This document shows, one piece after another, positions 7,674-12,510 of a stretch of DNA of 12,510 bases. The notes beneath the pieces are model-generated. The model was not told where the DNA came from. It was given only the letters and a program-made list of their open reading frames with translations, and ran no database searches. Where the stretch lies: positions 1 through 12,510 of the forward strand of contig JANLHE010000384.1 of the NCBI GenBank assembly GCA_024653875.1, written 5' to 3'. The translations under genes were made by a program, and so were the position numbers. Position 1 is the stretch's first letter. Every line of letters starts with the position of its first letter. This DNA is from Acidobacteriota bacterium (GTDB taxonomy: Bacteria; Acidobacteriota; Vicinamibacteria; Vicinamibacterales; SCN-69-37).

Positions 7674-8330
7674 CTATTCCGGATCTCCCCAATCAGCGAA
7701 GTTGACGCTGATCCGCGCCGTCACCGAGACATCACGGCCAGCCTGGTCCGTGCCGAAGAGCACGATGTCGGCCATCGTGGAAATGGCGATGGCGCCACCG
7801 CCGCCAACCAGTGCGCGCAGCGGCGCCTCCTGTTTGGCCTGCGCGCGGACAAGCACCAGCGTCGTGGCCACCGGCGCATCGCCGACGGTCACCGTGAGCG
7901 CGCCATCAAACGGGTAGGGCACGTCGATGCCGGGCGTGTTGCGGCCGTCGGAGCGGGTGAACGTCACCCGGTAAGCGCGCACGGTGACAAAGTTGATCGG
8001 CGAGGGCGACGTGGGCTCGGCCACCGTGCCCGGGTCCTTCATCGCCAGGCTCAGCGTGACCTGCGCCAGGTCTTCAAACACCGTGGGCACGCGCACGTCC
8101 TGGCCGTTGACGTCGGCCTTCACGTACGTCTGCACGTCCGACGGCAGCGATCCCCCGAACGTCGCGGGGCGGGCGCCCGACGCGGCCACCACCGCGTTGA
8201 CCATCAGGAACGCACTGGCCTTGCCGTCACGGCCGGTCGCCTCACAGCCGGAGGCCGAGCCCCATCCCACAAGCACCACAAGACACAACCCGGCGCGCAC
8301 GCGGCGGCGGGCCTCATGAAGGCACGTCAT
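7674..8330 (-). CDS. Putative lipoprotein of unknown family, directly after pilQ
   Basis: 218 residues; I do not recognise a named family. The N-terminus has four arginines among the first 12 residues (RRRVR at 8-12), a hydrophobic core (LCLVVLVGW) and the lipobox SASGC with Cys29. Glu30 follows, not Asp, so sorting to the outer membrane is expected. The mature part is beta-rich and contains YRVTFTRSDGRNTPGIDVPY (120-139), FDGALTVTV (141-149) and a C-terminal VSVTARISVNFADWG. A glycine patch GGGG is at 176-179. ATG 8330-8328 overlaps the pilQ stop as ATGA, so translation is coupled to the secretin. That tight link suggests a role in secretin placement or assembly, like a pilotin or a secretin-associated lipoprotein, but this is inference from position and lipidation only. 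It is followed by the PKD lipoprotein. Confidence 0.82.
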   Translation of the reverse strand: MTCLHEARRRVRAGLCLVVLVGWGSASGCEATGRDGKASAFLMVNAVVAASGARPATFGGSLPSDVQTYVKADVNGQDVRVPTVFEDLAQVTLSLAMKDPGTVAEPTSPSPINFVTVRAYRVTFTRSDGRNTPGIDVPYPFDGALTVTVGDAPVATTLVLVRAQAKQEAPLRALVGGGGAIAISTMADIVLFGTDQAGRDVSVTARISVNFADWGDPE

Positions 8331-9649
8331 GACTGACTCCGGACGATTTTGGGCGTGATGAAAATCAGCAGCTCGCGGCTTTCATCCTGGCTGCTGTCCC
8401 GCCGGAACAGCCAGCCCAGGAGCGGCAACCGGTGGAGCCCGGGCGTCCGATCCTGCGTGGACTGCTCGCGGGAGACGAAGATGCCGCCGATCACGGTCGT
8501 GGCGCCGTCTGTGACCTGGACGGAGGTTCTGGCGCGCTGCGTGTCAATGGGCGGAATGTTGTTGACCGACCGGCTGAAGTCCGGCGTCGCGTTCTCCAGT
8601 TCCACCTCCATGATGACGGTGTTCGCGGCCGTGATCCGCGGCGTCACCAGCAATTTGAGCGCCGCGTCCTTGAACGTCACCGTGACCGTGTTGTTGGACA
8701 CGGTCTGGATGGGAATCTGCACACCCTGCGTCATCTCGGCCTGCTTGTTGTTCTGCGTCGTGACCCGCGGCGACGACAGGATGCGGCCGTTCCCCGTGCG
8801 CTCGAGCGCCGACAGCGCCACGTCGAGGTTGAGCGCGCCGTTGATGGCGCCCATCGCGAGGCCAATCGTTGACGTAGGCGCGGAGGCCGGCAGATCGATG
8901 GCGCCGCCGGACTGGATGGTGTTCGGGAAGGTCAGGCCCGTCGTGTTCCCCAGTTCCGGTGTCATGCGGCCGCTGCCGCCCCACTGGACGCCCAGTTCAC
9001 GCGCGGTGTCACGATTGGTCTGTACGATCCGCGCTTCGATCTCCACCTGCGGCTCCGGACGATCGAGCGTGGCGATGAGTCCGGCCACGGCCTCCAGGTA
9101 CTCCGGCGTGTCGCGCACGATCAGCGTGTTGGTGCGCTCATCGAACCGGGTCTCCCCGTGTTTGGACAACACCGCCGCTTTGAGCAGCGGTTCCAGCGTG
9201 GCGGCCTGCGCGTAGTTGAGCGTGAAGGTCCGCACAGTGAGGGAGGCGGGGGCCTGCGAGTCTTCCAGCTTCTGCTGGTCGGCGGCTTCGGTGGCCAGCA
9301 CCGACAGCGGGACGATGCGCACCACCGTCCCTTCGACCACGTAGCCGAGCTTGCTGGTCCTGAGGATCACTTCGAGCGCCTGGTCCCACGGCACGCGGGT
9401 GAGCTTGATGTCCACCGTGCCGGTCACCGCCGGATCGATGACCAGGTTCAAGCCGTTCAGCTCGGCAAACGACCGCAGCACCATCCGCAGATCGGCGCCC
9501 TGAAAGTCGAAGTCCGCCGGGGCGCCGGTGTAGTGGCGCGGCTGGCCCTGCGGCGTGGCCAGCGACGCCGGCACCTGCGCGGCGAACGGCGTGCCGAGCC
9601 AGACCAGCGCCAGCACGACGAGCACGGGAGCGAGGCGCGCGCGGCTCAT
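8327..9649 (-). CDS. pilQ: Type IV pilus secretin PilQ, short form
   Basis: Forms the outer-membrane ring through which the pilus passes. 440 residues, much shorter than proteobacterial PilQ (about 700 or more). The signal peptide is residues 1-24 (ending PFAAQ). An STN/N0 domain spans about 46-113 (FDFQGADLRMVLRSFAELNG) and one secretin N1 domain about 136-197 (TFTLNYAQAATLEPLL, NTLIVRD). The secretin beta-domain spans about 200-437: QVEIEARIVQ, GNGRILSSPRVTTQNNKQA, SVQVTDGATTVIGGIF, and the closing block PGLHRLPLLGWLFRR with ELLIFITPKIV. No N-terminal AMIN domain is present. Start ATG 9649-9647 overlaps the pilP stop (ATGA) and has GGAGAGG a few bases upstream. The closing residues are secretin-like throughout. 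A type II GspD is less likely given the pilMNOP neighbours. Confidence 0.95.
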   Translation of the reverse strand: MSRARLAPVLVVLALVWLGTPFAAQVPASLATPQGQPRHYTGAPADFDFQGADLRMVLRSFAELNGLNLVIDPAVTGTVDIKLTRVPWDQALEVILRTSKLGYVVEGTVVRIVPLSVLATEAADQQKLEDSQAPASLTVRTFTLNYAQAATLEPLLKAAVLSKHGETRFDERTNTLIVRDTPEYLEAVAGLIATLDRPEPQVEIEARIVQTNRDTARELGVQWGGSGRMTPELGNTTGLTFPNTIQSGGAIDLPASAPTSTIGLAMGAINGALNLDVALSALERTGNGRILSSPRVTTQNNKQAEMTQGVQIPIQTVSNNTVTVTFKDAALKLLVTPRITAANTVIMEVELENATPDFSRSVNNIPPIDTQRARTSVQVTDGATTVIGGIFVSREQSTQDRTPGLHRLPLLGWLFRRDSSQDESRELLIFITPKIVRSQS

Positions 9650-10113
9650 TTCGCCTCTCCGATCGACGGCCGCAGTTCCTTACGGATCTCGCGCGACCGC
9701 ATCACGCCGGTCACATCCTCGACCTGCGCGAAGAAGACGACGGCGTCCCGATCGATGCGACGGACTACGGCGTCGTGCAGCCGATCGTTCGGGTGCGCCA
9801 GATATGTCGTGCCATCGGGCGCGGCGATGATGGCGATCCACTTCTCGCCGTTGGTGATGATGCCCTTCACCGTCACGTCCGCCATGGCCAGGCCCGCCAG
9901 CCCCTGGGCGCGCCGGGCGGGGGTCGCGACGGTGGCCGCGGCCGGCCGATCCGCGATCAGGCTCGCGAACGGATCGCGGCGCCCGCCGGAGTCATACCCG
10001 GAGACGTCCGCCACGCCGACGCGCGTCCCGATCTTGATGGGGGTCTGCGCGCGCACCCCGGCGCCGGCGCCCGCCACCACGCCACAGACAATCAGTACCT
10101 TCCAGACGTTCAC
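9646..10113 (-). CDS. pilP: Type IV pilus assembly protein PilP
   Basis: Periplasmic linker between the inner-membrane PilNO complex and PilQ. 155 residues with a signal peptide (1-23, ending GVRAQ). The family blocks are GRRDPFASL (44-52), LAGLAMADVTVKGIITNGEK (72-91) and YLAHPNDRLHDAVVRRI (104-120), forming the small beta-domain at about 70-140. Unlike many PilP proteins it lacks a clear lipobox: Cys10 sits inside the hydrophobic core after LIV. The start is GTG 10113-10111, overlapping the pilO stop in a GTGA junction. The same frame stays open far upstream, but that part is antisense noise over pilO and pilN. Its stop overlaps the pilQ start. Confidence 0.93.
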   Translation of the reverse strand: MNVWKVLIVCGVVAGAGAGVRAQTPIKIGTRVGVADVSGYDSGGRRDPFASLIADRPAAATVATPARRAQGLAGLAMADVTVKGIITNGEKWIAIIAAPDGTTYLAHPNDRLHDAVVRRIDRDAVVFFAQVEDVTGVMRSREIRKELRPSIGEAK

Positions 10114-10694
10114 GGCCGGCCTCCCGCAGCAGGTGGACTGAAGACAAACGTCGTCGCCACGCACGACGCGAGGACGAGTCCCCGCCGGCCACCCGCCGAG
10201 CCAGGGTTCACTTTGAGATGGAGATTCGACACCGAGATCAGCCGCGACTCCGCCGCCACGCGATCGAAAAACCGGCCGAGGTCGTGGAATCCGCCCTCGA
10301 GGCCCACCTCGATGGGCCACTCCGAGTACTGCGTCCGGTCGGTCACCGATTTGGGCGTGAAGCTGCTGATGCTCAGGTTCGCGTCGCTGGCCAGCAGGTG
10401 CAGGCCGCGCAACACTTCCTGCGCGTCCTTCTCGTCGGGCAGCACCGCGGTGGTGGCCAGCAGTTTCTGCTCGAGCGCGGCCACCTCGCGTTGCACGGCC
10501 GGCAGCCGCTGCGCGGCCTGGGCCACGCGCGCCACATCGGCGGTCAGCACGGCCAGCCGCTCCCGCCGCTCCGCCACGACCGCGCGCTCGGGGGCGATGA
10601 GCACCTGCCACGCAGCGCCGAAGGCCGCGGCGGACAGGACCGCGCAGATGACCGCCTGCGCCCGCGGCGAGTACTGATGAAAACTTCTCGCCAT
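10110..10694 (-). CDS. pilO: Type IV pilus assembly protein PilO
   Basis: Bitopic inner-membrane partner of PilN in the pilus alignment complex. 194 residues: a short cytoplasmic start (1-11), one membrane helix at about 13-33, a coiled-coil region at about 36-80 with LP at 64-65, and a ferredoxin-like C-terminal domain at about 88-186. The block WPIEVGLEGGFHDLGRFFDR (126-145) with RLISVSNL just after is diagnostic of PilO. ATG 10694-10692 is three bases after the pilN stop and its stop overlaps pilP. Confidence 0.94.
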   Translation of the reverse strand: MARSFHQYSPRAQAVICAVLSAAAFGAAWQVLIAPERAVVAERRERLAVLTADVARVAQAAQRLPAVQREVAALEQKLLATTAVLPDEKDAQEVLRGLHLLASDANLSISSFTPKSVTDRTQYSEWPIEVGLEGGFHDLGRFFDRVAAESRLISVSNLHLKVNPGSAGGRRGLVLASCVATTFVFSPPAAGGRP

Positions 10695-10697
10695 GAC

Positions 10698-11291
10698 TTA
10701 CGTGCCTTCCTTCGTCGCGGCCGGCGCCCGGACTTCCCCGCGGATCGCGAAGCGCACCACGGAGGCCTCGCCCAGTGTTTCCATGCTGGTGGTGACGATG
10801 TCGATGGTGTGCACGAACCGGCCCGACGTCTGCAGGCGATCCACGAAATCCGTCAGCGCCGACAGGGACACCGCGCGGCCTTCCAGTTGCACGGAGGCGC
10901 CCGTCTGTCGCAATTCGAGCAGCCACAGGCCCTCGGGCAGCGCGCGGCTCACGGTGTCGAGCAGCAGCACCGGCGCGCGCTGCGTGGCGCGCAGCCGGTC
11001 GATCAGCGCCAGACGCTCGCGCAAGTCCTTTTCGCGTGCCGTGGCTTTTTCCACCAGCCGCGCCGCGTCCTGCAGCCGGGTCATCGTGGTCTCGGCGACG
11101 GCGATCTCGCTCTCGAGCGCCCGGCGATCCCGATCGATCGTCCACCACCAGCCCGCCACGCCGATGGCGGTGGCGACCAGCAGGGTGAGGCCCACCAGCG
11201 CGGCACGCTGCTCGGGGGGCACCACCAGCCAGCGCCGCCAGGAACCGGCTGAGGCTTCACTGCCGGGCGCAAGCAGATTGACGCGGATCAT
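10698..11291 (-). CDS. pilN: Type IV pilus assembly protein PilN
   Basis: Bitopic inner-membrane protein linking cytoplasmic PilM to PilO and PilP. 197 residues: the cytoplasmic tail begins MIRVNLL, the conserved peptide that binds the PilM groove. A membrane helix at about 31-51 (ALVGLTLLVATAIGVAGWWW) is followed by a coiled coil at 55-102 and a ferredoxin-like domain at 105-188, with LPEGLWLLEL at 118-127 and SLSALTDFVDRL at 142-153. ATG 11291-11289 overlaps the pilM stop as ATGA. It is followed three bases later by pilO. Confidence 0.95.
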   Translation of the reverse strand: MIRVNLLAPGSEASAGSWRRWLVVPPEQRAALVGLTLLVATAIGVAGWWWTIDRDRRALESEIAVAETTMTRLQDAARLVEKATAREKDLRERLALIDRLRATQRAPVLLLDTVSRALPEGLWLLELRQTGASVQLEGRAVSLSALTDFVDRLQTSGRFVHTIDIVTTSMETLGEASVVRFAIRGEVRAPAATKEGT

Positions 11292-12316
11292 CGGTCACGC
11301 TCCCGCCGGAGCGCGAGCCCCACGGCCACGGCATACGCCGGACCGTCCGCCTCGATGGACGCCGGCCGCGTGACGCGACGGAACGGGTCACACTGCTCCA
11401 CCGGCGCCTGAAATTCCGCGCTCAGCGCCGTGTCCAGGCCCTCGACGCGGCACGCCCCACCGGACAGGACCATGCGGTCGAGGGTGGAGGGTTTCGCGGA
11501 ACTCCAATAGAAGTCGAGCGTCTTCCGAATCTCCAGCACCAGTTGCTGGTGCACGTCGCGCAGGACCCCGCTGACGCCCTCGGCGCCGGTGACCGGCTGC
11601 CCACGGAGCACCCGCTGCGCCGCCACGGGCTCGAGGCCAAGCTCGCGCTCCAATGCCTCCAGATACGCGCCCCCGCCAAGGCTGATGTCGCGGGTGAACG
11701 CGGCCTTGCCCTGTTCCAACACACAAATCAGCGTGGAACTCCGGCCGATGTGGACCAATGCGGCCAGGCCGTCCTTGCGATCCGGATAGTTCATTTCATA
11801 GGCGTTGGCGAGGGCAAACGCCTCCACATCCATGACGACCGGCCGCCGGCCGGTGGCCGCGATCGCGGCGGTCCGCTCGTTCAGCCGGTCACGGCGCGCG
11901 GCCACCAGCAGGACGTCGAGCGCCTCGGCCGGCATCGACACGGGGCCGTCCAGCACCTGATGATCCAGCTGCACGTCCGACAGCGCGAACGGAATGTACT
12001 GCTCGGCCTCCCAGGGGATCGCCTCGGCCAGTTCGGCCTGGCTCATCGGCGGCAGGGCCAGCCGCTTGACGATCACGGAGTGCCCGGACAGCGCGGCGGC
12101 GATATGGGCGCGCGTCAGACCCAGACTGTCGAGGAGGGTCGCGGCCGTCTCGGTGATCTGCTCCTGGGTCGCCGGTTCCCCGGCTGGCATGGCCTGTTCG
12201 CCGGCCGCCAGCAGCGTCCACCCGCCCCGCTTCTTGCGCAGGGCGACCGCCTTCACGGCGTGCGACCCCAAATCGAGGCCCACCACGGGCGGTTTGAACG
12301 CAGCAGCCAGTCCCAT
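11288..12316 (-). CDS. pilM: Type IV pilus assembly protein PilM
   Basis: Cytoplasmic actin-like ATPase fold that docks the PilN tail. 342 residues, the normal size. Nucleotide-site blocks: phosphate 1 VVGLDLGSHAVKAVAL (11-26), connect 1 MDVEAFALANAY (162-173), phosphate 2 VHIGRSSTLICVLEQGKAAF (188-207) with TRDISLGGG after it, and the adenosine block LSGGACRVEGL (284-294). PWEAEQYIPF (101-110) is the typical PilM block. I chose ATG 12316-12314 because PilM proteins begin only about 10-12 residues before the GLDLG block. A GTG at 12379 would add 21 residues without similarity to the family. Neither start has a good ribosome site, so the start is moderately uncertain. It is the first gene of the - strand run. 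Confidence 0.93.
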   Translation of the reverse strand: MGLAAAFKPPVVGLDLGSHAVKAVALRKKRGGWTLLAAGEQAMPAGEPATQEQITETAATLLDSLGLTRAHIAAALSGHSVIVKRLALPPMSQAELAEAIPWEAEQYIPFALSDVQLDHQVLDGPVSMPAEALDVLLVAARRDRLNERTAAIAATGRRPVVMDVEAFALANAYEMNYPDRKDGLAALVHIGRSSTLICVLEQGKAAFTRDISLGGGAYLEALERELGLEPVAAQRVLRGQPVTGAEGVSGVLRDVHQQLVLEIRKTLDFYWSSAKPSTLDRMVLSGGACRVEGLDTALSAEFQAPVEQCDPFRRVTRPASIEADGPAYAVAVGLALRRERDR

Positions 12317-12429
12317 CTCGCGCAGGCAAGGGGCAAGGCTGATGCCAAGTAAACGGGCGGTCCTGTGTCCGCCCTTCACCCGTGACGTTGTTGGCAGGTT
12401 CCCGGGATTGCACAGGTCCCTTCCCCCGG

Positions 12430-12457
12430 TTTATGTCGCCAACTTGCAAATTTGTAA
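12430..12457 (-). promoter_or_regulatory. Candidate sigma70-like promoter upstream of pilM
   Basis: On the - strand, TTACAA (12457-12452) and CATAAA (12435-12430) are 16 bases apart in the only AT-rich stretch before pilM. This would leave a leader of about 110 bases. The match to the -35 consensus is poor, so this is a guess from composition and position. Confidence 0.3.
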
Positions 12458-12459
12458 GT
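12442..12459. promoter_or_regulatory. 18-base dyad, candidate operator upstream of pilM
   Basis: ACTTGCAAATTTGTAAGT is an inverted repeat of ACTTGCAAA and TTTGTAAGT with one mismatch and no loop. It stands out as AT-rich in a GC-rich region and overlaps the candidate -35 element and spacer. The form fits a dimeric regulator site; which regulator cannot be told. Confidence 0.45.
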
Positions 12460-12510
12460 CAGATCCCGGACCGATCCGGCACGCGCAGAACCGCCGGTAG
12501 TGGGCTACTT

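Noticed and set aside
10084..10113. PilP as a lipoprotein through Cys10
   Set aside because: The cysteine follows LIV, with valine at -1 instead of a small residue, and is only ten residues from the start, too early for a signal peptide with a lipobox; a normal cleavage site after VRAQ fits better.
9646..11148. 500-residue - strand frame ending with PilP
   Set aside because: Only the last 155 residues are PilP. The upstream part overlaps pilO and pilN in another frame and has no similarity to anything; the GTGA junction gives the proper start.
12317..12379. GTG 12379 as the pilM start
   Set aside because: The extra 21 residues are not typical of PilM, and no ribosome site precedes the GTG. 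It remains a possible alternative.
12391..12412. Sigma54 promoter (ttggca ... attgca) upstream of pilM
   Set aside because: The spacing between GG and GC is not ten bases and the orientation points away from pilM.

Overview
The window is GC-rich (roughly two thirds G+C by eye) and densely coded, with long spurious reading frames opposite the real genes. Gene content points to a Gram-negative, diderm, aerobic soil or water bacterium: type IV pilus secretin genes, two lipoproteins predicted for the outer membrane, and Na+-coupled amino-acid transporters. The arrangement and the GGGCTNNAGCCC palindromes suggest Acidobacteriota, perhaps Vicinamibacteria. That placement is inference, not something the sequence proves.

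Left part, + strand (1-2338): the C-terminal part of a neurotransmitter:sodium symporter (NSS) cut by the window edge, then a complete alanine/glycine:cation symporter (AGCS). The 61-base gap between them carries a diverged second copy of the 3' end of the first gene. Positions 2339-2405 lie between convergent genes. A REPIN-like pair of inverted palindromes (2367-2422) sits there and runs into the 3' end of thiE.

Right part, - strand (2406-12379): twelve genes read leftwards without a real break, in the order pilM, pilN, pilO, pilP, pilQ, lipoprotein of unknown family, Big-1/PKD lipoprotein, TPR protein, Xaa-Pro peptidase (M24), accB, accC, thiE. Most junctions are ATGA, GTGA or TAATG overlaps or gaps of 0-12 bases. 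The only larger gap is 78 bases (7596-7673), and it holds a third copy of the palindrome family. PilM-N-O-P-Q form the inner-membrane alignment complex and outer-membrane secretin of a type IV pilus. The next three genes are not part of the standard set and are candidates for lineage-specific secretin accessory or surface proteins. The last four are housekeeping genes: peptidase, biotin carboxyl carrier protein and biotin carboxylase of acetyl-CoA carboxylase, and thiamine phosphate synthase.

Upstream of pilM (12380-12510) there is no convincing gene. An AT-rich 18-base dyad with a weak sigma70-like promoter is the best regulatory candidate there. No tRNA, rRNA, CRISPR array, transposase or prophage gene was seen. 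The most unusual items are the REPIN-like family, including a copy that supplies the thiE stop codon, and the uncharacterised lipoprotein pair welded to a short PilQ that lacks an AMIN domain.
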